This document shows positions 50,287 through 58,642 of a DNA stretch of 64,000 nucleotides, piece after piece. The DNA comes from Streptomyces sp. CB01635. Its GTDB lineage: Bacteria > Actinomycetota > Actinomycetes > Streptomycetales > Streptomycetaceae. The stretch lies in the NCBI RefSeq assembly GCF_002803065.1, contig NZ_NNBL01000028.1:1-64000 (forward strand). Reading direction: 5' to 3'. The notes under the pieces were generated by a model, which was given only the letters and a program-made list of their open reading frames with translations, searched no databases and was not told where the DNA came from. The first letter of the stretch is position 1. Each line of letters opens with the position of its first letter. A program made the position numbers and the translations under genes.

Positions 50287-51335
50287 GGCGTACGTACCTC
50301 CTCCACGGCCCCGTCGGCGGTCCAGCCGGGGCCGAGGTGCAGTGTGCCCCAGGAGGCGCCGTCGAGGTCGGCGAGGCGGTCGGCGTGGGCGCGGCTCGGG
50401 GGCGCGGCGAGGTCGCCGGGGGTGGTGAGGGCGGCGGCGGCCATGAGGTGGCCGTGGCGCAGGCGGGCCGGTACGGGCAGGCCACGCAGGGCGCCGGAGA
50501 GGTAGCCGGCGGCGAAGGCGTCGCCGGCGCCGACTGCGGCGACGACGTCCACGCGGGGGGCGGGCTCGGTGTGGCGTACGCCGTGTTCGTCGTAGGCGAC
50601 CGCGCCGTCGGCGCCGCGCTTGACGACGAGCGTCGCGGGTTCGGGGAGGGCGGCGCGGATGGCGTCGGGGCCGCCGGTGATGCCCCAGGCGTCCTCGGCC
50701 TCGTCCTCGCCGACGAAGACGAGGTCGGCGCCGCGGGCCAGGTCGAGCAGGACGCGGGCGTCGTCGGGGCGGGGCCACAGGCCGGGGCGGTGGTTGACGT
50801 CGAAGGAGACGAGGGGCCGGCCGGCGGCGATGCGGGCGGTGAGGTCCGCGGTGAGGTCGAGGCAGCCCGGCGAGAGCGCGGGCGTGATCCCGGACAGGTG
50901 CAGGACGCGGCCGGAGCGGATCGCGGCCAGGTCCATGTTCTGGCTGCTCATCGCGGAGGCGGCGGATCCGGCGCGGTAGTAGGCGACCTCGTGGGCGTCG
51001 GTGGCGCGGTCGCCCGCGGTGCGGAAGTAGATGCCGGTGGGGCGGGCGGGGTCGCGGCGTACGGCGGAGGTGTCGACGCCGTACGCGCCGATCGTGTCGA
51101 CCAGGTGGTCGCCGAAGCCGTCGGCGCCGACGCGGCTGACCCAGCGGACGGTGTGTCCGGCGGCGGCGAGCACGCACGCCACGTTGGACTCGGCTCCGCC
51201 GATACCGCGGTCGAAGGACGGTACGTCGGCGAGGCGCCCGGGTACGGACGGCACGAAGGTGACCATGGACTCGCCGAGCGTGACGACATCCACGGGTGCG
51301 TGGTGCGCGGGGGCGGCAGGTCCGGTGGCGGTCAC
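50283..51335 (-). CDS. PfkB-family sugar kinase, likely 2-keto-3-deoxygluconate kinase
   Basis: A 350-residue ribokinase-like enzyme. First PfkB motif GGAESNVACVLAAAGHTVRWVSRVGADGFG; second motif with the catalytic Asp in VVAAVGAGDAFAAGYLSGAL. LGESMVTFVP and SFDVNHRPGLW are features I associate with KDG kinases. The product would be KDPG of the Entner-Doudoroff route. GTG 51335 begins a three-gene operon (kinase, regulator, RidA). Substrate assignment rests on family and neighbours and is not certain. Confidence 0.87.
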   Translation of the reverse strand: MTATGPAAPAHHAPVDVVTLGESMVTFVPSVPGRLADVPSFDRGIGGAESNVACVLAAAGHTVRWVSRVGADGFGDHLVDTIGAYGVDTSAVRRDPARPTGIYFRTAGDRATDAHEVAYYRAGSAASAMSSQNMDLAAIRSGRVLHLSGITPALSPGCLDLTADLTARIAAGRPLVSFDVNHRPGLWPRPDDARVLLDLARGADLVFVGEDEAEDAWGITGGPDAIRAALPEPATLVVKRGADGAVAYDEHGVRHTEPAPRVDVVAAVGAGDAFAAGYLSGALRGLPVPARLRHGHLMAAAALTTPGDLAAPPSRAHADRLADLDGASWGTLHLGPGWTADGAVEEVRTP

Positions 51336-51446
51336 GGTGGTTCGGGCTCCTCGTGGGATCTGGGCTCGCGCCCGGAAGGGATCAACAGCTCCGTTGACCC
51401 GGCGTTGGCTCGGATGTTAGACAGCAGTAAGCGACATACGCAATGA

Positions 51447-51467
51447 CCGTTGCATTATTTGCAACGG
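51447..51467. promoter_or_regulatory. IclR-type operator CCGTTGCA-N5-TGCAACGG
   Basis: A perfect 8-base inverted repeat with a five-base AT spacer, in the divergent region between the kinase and deaminase genes, 10 bases before the deaminase ribosome binding site. GTTGCA/TGCAAC halves with a short AT-rich centre are typical of IclR proteins. The minus-strand TTGCAA within it could be the -35 of the kinase operon. Confidence 0.75.
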
Positions 51468-51487
51468 CCTTCTTACGAGGAGGCTCC

Positions 51488-52786
51488 ATGGCCGCCGACA
51501 GCGCCGTCAACGCCGTAGCCCGGCTCAGGGATCTGGATCTCGAGCGGGTCGACCACCGCTTCAAGGGGCTGCCGCCGGACGCGGAGGGCCTGACCGTCGG
51601 CGAGCTCGCGGCCGAGCGCCGCAACCTCTTCACCGGCGGCTTCACGACCCCGGTCCTCGCCCTCTCCGCCGAGCGCCTGGAGCACAACCTCGCGCTCATG
51701 GAGACATACGCCACTCGCCACGGCCTGGCCTTCGCGCCGCACGGCAAGACGTCGATGGCGCCGCAGCTCTTCCAGCGCCAGATCGAGCACGGCGCCTGGG
51801 GCATCACCCTCGCCGTCCCGCACCAGGTGCGGATCGCGCGCGCCTTCGGCATCCAGCGGATCTTCCTCGCGAACGAGCTCGTCGACGCGGCGGCCCTGCG
51901 CTGGCTCGCGGGCGAACTCGACCGCGACCCCGGCTTCCGCTTCATCTGTTACGTCGACTCGGTGCGCGCCGTCGAGCTGATGGACGCCGCCCTCGCCGAG
52001 GCCGGGGCCACGCGGCCGGTCGACCTGGTCGTGGAGCTGGGCGCGGGCGAGGGCGCGCGCACGGGTGTGCGGACCGAGGCCGAGTGCTTCGACATCGCGA
52101 ACGCCGTCGCCGCGGCGGACACGCTGCGCCTGGTCGGGATCGCCGGTTACGAGGGCGAGGTGCCGGACGCGTCGCCCGAGACCGTGGGCGCCTGGCTGCG
52201 CCGCCTGACCGCGCTGCTCGTCGAGTTCGACAAGGCGAACCGCTTCGCGGACCTGGACGAGATCGTGGTCAGCGCGGGCGGCAGCGCCTGGTTCGACGCG
52301 GTGGCCGAGGCGTTCGCCGAACTGCCCGAACTCTCCGCTCCTGTCCTGAAGTTGCTGCGCTCGGGTGCGTACGTGTCGCACGACGACGGCCACTACAAGC
52401 ACCTCACGCCGTTCAACCGGGTCCCCGAGGAGGGCGCCCTGCACCCGGCGTTCCGGCTGTGGGCGCAGGTCGTCTCGCGCCCGACGGCGGAGCAGGCGTT
52501 CACGAACGCGGGCAAGCGCGACGCGGCGTACGACCTTGACCTGCCCGAGGCGCAGGTCGTGCGGGACGCCCGTACGGGCGAGGTGCGCGAGGCCACCGGT
52601 GTGACGGTGACGGGGCTGTCCGACCAGCACGGCTGGGTGCGCACGGAGGGGGGCGAGGACCTGGCGGTGGGCGACTGGCTCGGCATGGGCCTGTCGCACC
52701 CCTGCACGTCCTTCGACAAGTGGCAGCTGATTCCTCTCGTCGAGGCGGACGGCACGGTTGTGGACTACGTCCGGACGTTCTTCTAG
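51488..52786 (+). CDS. PLP-dependent amino acid deaminase (fold III, D-serine dehydratase-like)
   Basis: A 432-residue enzyme of the alanine racemase N-terminal/D-serine dehydratase-like group. FAPHGKTSMAPQLFQRQ supplies the PLP lysine (Lys87). The barrel continues with FRFICYVDSVRAVELMD, VVELGAGEGARTG and LVGIAGYEGEV. The C-terminal domain has LRSGAYVSHDDGHY (zinc or substrate region) and LSDQHGWVR, with a final DWLGMGLSHPCTSFDKW containing His and Cys as in DSD-like metal sites. GAGGAGG precedes ATG 51488. The usual label is amino acid deaminase/aldolase; the neighbouring KDG kinase suggests D-glucosaminate as substrate. Confidence 0.88.
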   Translation: MAADSAVNAVARLRDLDLERVDHRFKGLPPDAEGLTVGELAAERRNLFTGGFTTPVLALSAERLEHNLALMETYATRHGLAFAPHGKTSMAPQLFQRQIEHGAWGITLAVPHQVRIARAFGIQRIFLANELVDAAALRWLAGELDRDPGFRFICYVDSVRAVELMDAALAEAGATRPVDLVVELGAGEGARTGVRTEAECFDIANAVAAADTLRLVGIAGYEGEVPDASPETVGAWLRRLTALLVEFDKANRFADLDEIVVSAGGSAWFDAVAEAFAELPELSAPVLKLLRSGAYVSHDDGHYKHLTPFNRVPEEGALHPAFRLWAQVVSRPTAEQAFTNAGKRDAAYDLDLPEAQVVRDARTGEVREATGVTVTGLSDQHGWVRTEGGEDLAVGDWLGMGLSHPCTSFDKWQLIPLVEADGTVVDYVRTFF

Positions 52787-52827
52787 GCATCGGTCCGCGG
52801 TTTTCTGCGGCCCCGATGGGGGCTGGT

Positions 52828-52927
52828 CGCGCAGTTCCCCGCGCCCCTGAGATGCGCACTTCGTGCGGCATCTCATCGGGGAAGGCTGCGCGCAGCGCAT
52901 GCCTTCAGGGGCGCGGGGAACTGCGCG
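52828..52927. repeat. Long palindromic element with perfect 23-bp arms
   Basis: CGCGCAGTTCCCCGCGCCCC plus TGA at 52828-52850 is matched perfectly by 52905-52927. The centre holds further small stems around GCAC-TTC-GTGC. The arm core is a sequence I recognise as dispersed in Streptomyces intergenic regions. It lies between the deaminase and acylase genes and may lower expression of the second or mark RNA processing. Confidence 0.85.
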
Positions 52928-52980
52928 GCCGGCCACAGCGCACCCCGCACCCGAACACCCCCCAAGAGAGGCAGCCAGGA

Positions 52981-54582
52981 ATGACCGACCTGGTCATCAA
53001 GGACGTCCGTGTCATCGACGGCACCGGCACCCCGGAATACCGTGCCGACGTGGCGATCACGGACGGCCGCATCGAGAGCATCCACCAGGAGCGGGCCGGA
53101 GGCCCCCGCCCCTCGGCCCGGAGAACGCTGGAAGCGTCGGGCCTCGCCCTGTCCCCCGGCTTCATCGACATGCACGCCCACAGCGACCTGGCGCTGCTGC
53201 GCGACCCCGACCACAGCGCGAAGGCCGCGCAGGGCGTCACGCTCGAAGTCCTCGGCCAGGACGGCCTCTCGTACGCGCCTGTGGACGACCGCACGCTCGC
53301 GGAGGTCCGCCGCGCGATCACCGGCTGGAACGGTGACGGCTCCGACATCGACTTCGACTGGCGCACGGTCGGCGAGTACCTGGACCGCCTCGACCGCGGC
53401 ATCGCGGTCAACGCCGCATACCTGATCCCCCAGGGCACCGTACGGATGTACGCGGTCGGCTGGGACGACCGGGACGCGACGCCCGAGGAGCTCGACCGCA
53501 TGCGGCAGCTCGTCGCCGAGGGCATGGAGCAGGGCGCCGTCGGCATGTCGTCCGGCCTCACCTACACGCCCGGCATGTACGCGAAGGACGCCGAACTCAC
53601 CGAGCTGTGCCGGGTCGTGGCCTCGTACGACGGCTACTACTGCCCGCACCACCGCTCGTACGGCGCCGGGGCGCTCGACGCGTACCGGGAGATGGTGGAG
53701 CTCACCCGGGAGGCGGGCTGCCCGCTCCATCTCGCGCACGCCACCATGAACTTCGGCGTGAACAAGGGCAAGGCACCCGAGCTGATCACCCTGCTCGACG
53801 CGGCGCTCGCCGACGGCGCGGACATCTCGCTCGACACGTACCCGTACACGCCGGGCAGCACGACGCTCGTCGCGATGCTGCCGAGCTGGGCCAGCGAGGG
53901 CGGCCCCGACGAGATCATGAAGCGGCTCCAGGACGACGCGACCGCGGAGAAGATCCGTCACCACATGGAGGTCATCGGGGCGGACGGCTGCCACGGTGTG
54001 CCCATCGAGTGGGACGCGATCGAGATCTCCGGTGTGTCCGACCCGGGGCTCGCGTCCTGCGTCGGCAGGACGGTCCAGGAGTCGGCCGACATGCGCGGCG
54101 AGGCGCCGTGGGTGACCGCGCGCCGGCTGCTCATCGACGACAAGCTGGGCTCGACGATCCTCCAGCACGTCGGCCACGAGGAGAACGTGCGGGCGATCAT
54201 GCAGCACCCGGTGCACACGGGCGGCAGCGACGGCATCCTCCAGGGCTTCAAGCCGCACCCGCGCGCGTACGGCACGTTTCCGCACTACCTCGGCCGGTAC
54301 GCGCGCGAGCTCGGCATCATGTCGCTGGAGGAGACGGTCGCCCACCTCACGTCCCGCCCCGCGGCCCGCCTGCGCCTGGCCGACCGCGGCCTGGTCCGCG
54401 AGGGCTACCGCGCCGACCTGGTCCTCTTCGACCCGGAGACGGTCGCGGCGGGCTCCACCTTCGAGGCCCCGCGCACGCTCCCCGTGGGCATCCCGCACGT
54501 CCTGATCGACGGGAAGTTCGTGATGGAGGACGGGCGCCGCACGGATGCCCTCGCGGGGCGGTCGGTCCGCAGGACGGCGTAA
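52981..54582 (+). CDS. N-acyl-D-amino acid deacylase family amidohydrolase
   Basis: A 533-residue D-aminoacylase-like amidohydrolase. The metal site starts FIDMHAHSD (His65, His67). Also seen: CPHHRSYGAGALDAYREMVEL, LHLAHATMNFG, DISLDTYPYTPGSTTL and the C-terminal MQHPVHTGGSDGIL with the catalytic Asp. ATG 52981 follows AGGCAGCCAGGA. The family cleaves N-acyl-D-amino acids. In this cluster a deacetylase acting on an N-acetyl amino sugar acid is an alternative that fits the neighbours better. Confidence 0.88.
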   Translation: MTDLVIKDVRVIDGTGTPEYRADVAITDGRIESIHQERAGGPRPSARRTLEASGLALSPGFIDMHAHSDLALLRDPDHSAKAAQGVTLEVLGQDGLSYAPVDDRTLAEVRRAITGWNGDGSDIDFDWRTVGEYLDRLDRGIAVNAAYLIPQGTVRMYAVGWDDRDATPEELDRMRQLVAEGMEQGAVGMSSGLTYTPGMYAKDAELTELCRVVASYDGYYCPHHRSYGAGALDAYREMVELTREAGCPLHLAHATMNFGVNKGKAPELITLLDAALADGADISLDTYPYTPGSTTLVAMLPSWASEGGPDEIMKRLQDDATAEKIRHHMEVIGADGCHGVPIEWDAIEISGVSDPGLASCVGRTVQESADMRGEAPWVTARRLLIDDKLGSTILQHVGHEENVRAIMQHPVHTGGSDGILQGFKPHPRAYGTFPHYLGRYARELGIMSLEETVAHLTSRPAARLRLADRGLVREGYRADLVLFDPETVAAGSTFEAPRTLPVGIPHVLIDGKFVMEDGRRTDALAGRSVRRTA

Positions 54583-54705
54583 CCGCCCCGGACGGTCTGG
54601 GTGGGCGCGGGCCCCCGCGCCCACCCGCGACGACGCCCGCCCGCGCCGCCCCACGTGTCCGAAAACACGGAGCGCCCCGCGATGGCCGCCCGTAAGCTCA
54701 CGGGC

Positions 54706-55917
54706 ATGCAGGTGATCCAGTCGACGAAGCTCGCCAATGTCTGTTACGAGATCCGGGGCCCGGTACTCGAGGAGGCGATGCGTCTGGAGACAGCAGGCCA
54801 CCGCATCCTCAAGCTCAACACCGGCAACCCGGCCGCCTTCGGCTTCGAGTGCCCGCCCGAGATCCTCGAGGACATGCTCCGCAACCTCGGCGACGCGCAC
54901 GGCTACGGGGACGCGAAGGGCCTGCTCGCGGCCCGCCGCGCGGTGATGATGCACTACCAGACCCTGGGCGTGGAGACGGACGTCGAGAACGTCTTCATCG
55001 GCAACGGCGTCTCCGAGCTGATCGTGATGGCGATGCAGGGGCTCCTCGACGACGGGGACGAGGTCCTCGTCCCGGCGCCGGACTACCCCCTGTGGACGGC
55101 CGCGGTCTCCCTCTCCGGCGGCACCGCCGTGCACTACCGCTGCGACGAGCAGTCCGACTGGATGCCCGATCTCGCCGACGTGGAGCGGAAGATCACCGAC
55201 CGCACCAAGGCGATCGTGATCATCAACCCGAACAACCCGACGGGCGCCGTCTACAGCGACGACATGCTGCGCGGCCTCACCGACATCGCCCGCCGCCACA
55301 ACCTCCTGGTCTGCTCGGACGAGATCTACGACAAGATCCTCTACGACGGCGCGACGCACACGCCGACCGCCGCCATCGCCCCGGACCTGCTGACCCTCAC
55401 TTTCAACGGCATGTCGAAGGCGTACCGGGTGGCCGGCTACCGCGTGGGCTGGATGGCGATCTCCGGGCCGCGCGCGCACGCCGACTCGTACATCGAGGGC
55501 CTCACGATCCTGGCGAACATGCGCCTGTGCGCGAACATGCCGGGCCAGCACGGCGTCGTCGCGGCGCTCAGCGGACGCCAGACGATCAACGACCTGGTGC
55601 TCCCCGGCGGCCGCCTGAAGGAGCAGCGGGACACCGCGTACGAGCTGCTGACGCAGATCCCGGGCGTGACGTGCGTGAAGCCGAAGGGCGCGCTGTACCT
55701 CTTCCCGCGGCTCGACCCGAAGGTGTTCAAGGTCAAGGACGACCGGCAGATGGTCCTCGACCTGCTGCGCGCCGAGAAGATCATGGTCGTGCACGGTACG
55801 GGGTTCAACTGGCCGGAGCCGGATCACTTCCGGGTGGTCACGCTGCCGACGGTCGGCCAGCTCACGGAGGCCGTGACCCGCATCGGCCGCTTCCTGGACG
55901 GCTACAGCCAACCCTGA
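54706..55917 (+). CDS. PLP-dependent aminotransferase (AlaA-like alanine transaminase)
   Basis: A 403-residue class I aminotransferase. PLP lysine Lys238 in FNGMSKAYRVAGYRVGWM; also KLNTGNPAAFGFECP, IVIINPNNPTGAVYS, LLVCSDEIYDKILYDG and the phosphate- and carboxylate-binding FRVVTLPTVGQL. The YRVAGYR sequence and size match E. coli AlaA and related alanine:2-oxoglutarate transaminases. ATG 54706 has TAAGCT seven bases upstream and no ribosome binding site, so it is a leaderless candidate with its own promoter and not part of the acylase operon. Confidence 0.92.
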   Translation: MQVIQSTKLANVCYEIRGPVLEEAMRLETAGHRILKLNTGNPAAFGFECPPEILEDMLRNLGDAHGYGDAKGLLAARRAVMMHYQTLGVETDVENVFIGNGVSELIVMAMQGLLDDGDEVLVPAPDYPLWTAAVSLSGGTAVHYRCDEQSDWMPDLADVERKITDRTKAIVIINPNNPTGAVYSDDMLRGLTDIARRHNLLVCSDEIYDKILYDGATHTPTAAIAPDLLTLTFNGMSKAYRVAGYRVGWMAISGPRAHADSYIEGLTILANMRLCANMPGQHGVVAALSGRQTINDLVLPGGRLKEQRDTAYELLTQIPGVTCVKPKGALYLFPRLDPKVFKVKDDRQMVLDLLRAEKIMVVHGTGFNWPEPDHFRVVTLPTVGQLTEAVTRIGRFLDGYSQP

Positions 55918-55955
55918 GGGCCACCTGTCCTCCTCTCGGGGTACAAGACTCAACT

Positions 55956-55970
55956 TTAGACTGAATCTAA
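55956..55970. promoter_or_regulatory. Palindrome TTAGACTGAATCTAA in a promoter region
   Basis: Perfect five-base arms with a five-base centre, just before TAGGAT (55973-55978), a possible -10 element for the gene at 56011. This AT-rich block stands out in a GC-rich region. Fur-family boxes look similar, but the regulator is unknown. Confidence 0.45.
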
Positions 55971-56010
55971 GCTAGGATGGTCTTCAAGCTACTCGCCTGG
56001 AGGCCATCCC

Positions 56011-56418
56011 ATGTACGAGCCGATCCGCACCAAGTCGGTCCATGCCATGGCCGACCCCGGCGACTTTCCGCACCGCTCCCGCGAGGAGGAGCTCGACATC
56101 CAGCTCGCGGGGCACCTGGCCGCCCTGCTCGCCCTCACGGACGAGCTGCGCGCCCTCACCCCCGGCCCGGATCTCGACGCCGCGGCCGACGACCTCGCGC
56201 ACCAGGTCGCCCGGCTGCGTGGAGGCCTGCCGCCGGCCCGCGCATCCGTGGCCGACGCCGGCCACGAGCCCCATATCGCCGCCCTGCACCAGCGCGCGCA
56301 CGCCCTCGCGGGCCGCGCCCTGGTCGTAGCGGCGTCCCGCGCCGACACGGCCGCCGCGATCCTCGCCGCGCGCCGCATGGAGGCGCACGCCGCGGCCGGT
56401 CAACTGGTCGCCTCCTGA
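56011..56418 (+). CDS. Hypothetical helical protein, 135 aa
   Basis: A soluble, His-rich, helical protein (YEPIRTKSVHAMADPGDFPHRSREEELDIQLAGHLAALLALTDEL... AVASRADTAAAILAARRMEAHA). No known family. GGAGG lies seven bases before ATG 56011 and an AT-rich palindrome in the promoter suggests tight control. It ends at a shared terminator with pckG. Confidence 0.8.
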   Translation: MYEPIRTKSVHAMADPGDFPHRSREEELDIQLAGHLAALLALTDELRALTPGPDLDAAADDLAHQVARLRGGLPPARASVADAGHEPHIAALHQRAHALAGRALVVAASRADTAAAILAARRMEAHAAAGQLVAS

Positions 56419-56474
56419 CGGCGGTTGACGCGCCACCCTCGAGGCCGCGCGTCAACCGCCCACCAACGGCACAC

Positions 56475-56522
56475 ACATGTGACAGGGCCCCGCACGCCAT
56501 TGTGCGGGGCCCTGTCACATGT
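56475..56522. terminator. Perfect 21-bp stem, bidirectional terminator
   Basis: Twenty-one-base perfect arms and a six-base loop (GCCATT) between the convergent hypothetical gene and pckG. Confidence 0.9.
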
Positions 56523-56538
56523 CTTGCTCCCAGGGGCG

Positions 56539-58401
56539 TCAGCCCAGGCGCTTCACCAGCGCGCGGTACTCGTCCCACAGCTCCTTGGGCGTGTGGTCAC
56601 CGAAGGTGTTGAGGTGCTCGGGCACCAGGGAGGCCTCGTCGCGCCACACCTCCTTGTCGACCGTCAGCAGGAAGTCGAGATCGGAGTCGGCCAGTTCGAG
56701 GCCGTCCGTGTCGAGGGAGTCACGCGTCGGCAGGATGCCGATCGGCGACTCGACGCCCTCGGCCTTGCCCTCCAGGCGCTCGACGATCCACTTCAGGACA
56801 CGGCTGTTCTCGCCGAAGCCGGGCCACACGAACTTGCCCGCGTCGTTCTTGCGGAACCAGTTCACGTAGTAGATCTTCGGCAGCTTCGCCTGGTCCTTGT
56901 CCTTGGCCACGTCGACCCAGTGGGCCATGTAGTCGCCCATGTTGTAGCCGCAGAACGGGAGCATCGCGAAGGGGTCGCGGCGCAGCTCGCCGACCTTGCC
57001 CTCGGCGGCGGCGGTCTTCTCGGAGGCGACGTTCGCTCCGAGGAACACGCCGTGGTTCCAGTCGAAGGACTCGGTCACCAGCGGCACCGCGGAGGCGCGG
57101 CGGCCGCCGAAGAGGATCGCCGAGATCGGCACGCCCTTCGGGTCCTCCCACTCGGGCGCGATGATCGGACACTGCGAGGCGGGGGTGGTGAAGCGCGCGT
57201 TCGGGTGGGCGGCCGGGACGCCGGACTCGGGGGTCCAGTCGTTGCCCTTCCAGTCGGTGAGGTGCGCCGGAGTCTCCTCCGTCATGCCCTCCCACCAGAT
57301 GTCGTTGTCATCCGTGAGCGCGACGTTCGTGAAGACGGAGTTGCCCCACAGCGTCTTCATGGCGTTGGCGTTGGTGTGCTCGCCGGTGCCGGGCGCGACG
57401 CCGAAGAAGCCGGCCTCGGGGTTGATCGCGTAGAGGCGGCCGTCCTCGCCGAACCGCATCCAGGCGATGTCGTCACCGATGGTCTCGACGGTCCAGCCGG
57501 AGATCGTGGGCTCCAGCATGGCGAGGTTGGTCTTGCCGCACGCGCTCGGGAAGGCGGCGGCGACGTACTTCGACTCGCCGTGCGGCGGGGTCAGCTTGAG
57601 GATGAGCATGTGCTCGGCGAGCCAGCCCTCGTCGCGGGCCATCACGGACGCGATGCGCAGGGCGTAGCACTTCTTGCCGAGCAGGGCGTTGCCGCCGTAG
57701 CCGGAGCCGTAGGACCAGATCTCGCGGGTCTCCGGGAAGTGCGAGATGTACTTCGTGGAGTTGCAGGGCCACGGCACGTCCTGCTGGCCCTCCTCCAGCG
57801 GCGCGCCCAGGGTGTGGACGGCCTTCACGAAGAAGCCGTCGGTGCCGAGCTCGTCCAGGACGGGCTGACCCATGCGCGTCATGGTGCGCATGGAGACGGC
57901 GACGTACGCGGAGTCGGTGATCTCGACGCCGATGGCGGAGAGGTCCGAGCCGAGCGGGCCCATGCAGAACGGGACGACGTACATCGTCCGGCCCTTCATC
58001 GAGCCGCGGAAGATGCCGCCGTCACCCTCGTCGCCCCGGAGACCGTTTCCTTCTCCCGTGAAGATGGCCCGCATCTCCGCGGGGGCTTTCCAGTGGTTGG
58101 TGGGGCCGGCGTCCTGCTCCTTCTCGGAGCAGATGAAGGTCCGGTCCTCGACGCGTGCGACGTCGGTCGGGTCGGAGGCGGCGTAGTACGAGTTCGGGCG
58201 CTTGATCGGGTCGAGCTTCTTGAACGTTCCCTTGTCGACCAGCTCCTCGGCGAGGCGGTCGTACTCAGCCTCGGACCCGTCGCACCAGACCACACGGGCC
58301 GGCTGCGTCAGTTCGGCGATCTCGTTGACCCACGAGATCAGTTCCTGGTGCTTGGTGGGGACAGTGCCCAAGGAAACGGGAGCCGCGATGTCGCGCGCCA
58401 C
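56539..58401 (-). CDS. pckG: Phosphoenolpyruvate carboxykinase (GTP)
   Basis: A 620-residue GTP-dependent PEPCK that converts oxaloacetate to PEP for gluconeogenesis. The P-loop is FPSACGKTNLAM, with the reactive Cys typical of the GTP class, and the second metal/GTP motif lies in TIGDDIAWM. FGGRRASAVPLV, GYNMGDYMAHW and ENSRVLKWIVERLEG also match. The GTG 58401 start has GGAG upstream. The 241 bases before it contain an ATATG-rich stretch with CATATG twice and no gene; promoters of pckG and the divergent PAQR gene must lie there. Confidence 0.97.
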   Translation of the reverse strand: MARDIAAPVSLGTVPTKHQELISWVNEIAELTQPARVVWCDGSEAEYDRLAEELVDKGTFKKLDPIKRPNSYYAASDPTDVARVEDRTFICSEKEQDAGPTNHWKAPAEMRAIFTGEGNGLRGDEGDGGIFRGSMKGRTMYVVPFCMGPLGSDLSAIGVEITDSAYVAVSMRTMTRMGQPVLDELGTDGFFVKAVHTLGAPLEEGQQDVPWPCNSTKYISHFPETREIWSYGSGYGGNALLGKKCYALRIASVMARDEGWLAEHMLILKLTPPHGESKYVAAAFPSACGKTNLAMLEPTISGWTVETIGDDIAWMRFGEDGRLYAINPEAGFFGVAPGTGEHTNANAMKTLWGNSVFTNVALTDDNDIWWEGMTEETPAHLTDWKGNDWTPESGVPAAHPNARFTTPASQCPIIAPEWEDPKGVPISAILFGGRRASAVPLVTESFDWNHGVFLGANVASEKTAAAEGKVGELRRDPFAMLPFCGYNMGDYMAHWVDVAKDKDQAKLPKIYYVNWFRKNDAGKFVWPGFGENSRVLKWIVERLEGKAEGVESPIGILPTRDSLDTDGLELADSDLDFLLTVDKEVWRDEASLVPEHLNTFGDHTPKELWDEYRALVKRLG

Positions 58402-58642
58402 GATTGCTCCTAAATGAGGGGTTTTTGTGTTGTTGCCCCTTGGGGGCTGCGACCCGGATGCTTCACGTGTTGATCCCTCTGGCGCTCATCCGGTGCCGAC
58501 CGCACTCATATGATCATCCGACGCGGGCGCCCATATGTCCAGAGGGCCCCACAGCTGAGCGAAGTGAGGATCGCCACTCGTATGCGTCACTGAATCGTCA
58601 CTCGTATTCGTTACTTACGGCCCCGTAGGTACGATGCGGCAC

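Noticed and set aside
54706..55917. Including the aminotransferase in the amino sugar acid operon
   Set aside because: It has its own apparent leaderless promoter and resembles housekeeping alanine transaminases.
52873..55953. 1026-codon minus-strand open frame
   Set aside because: It spans two well-supported plus-strand genes and the gap between them; a typical high-GC shadow.
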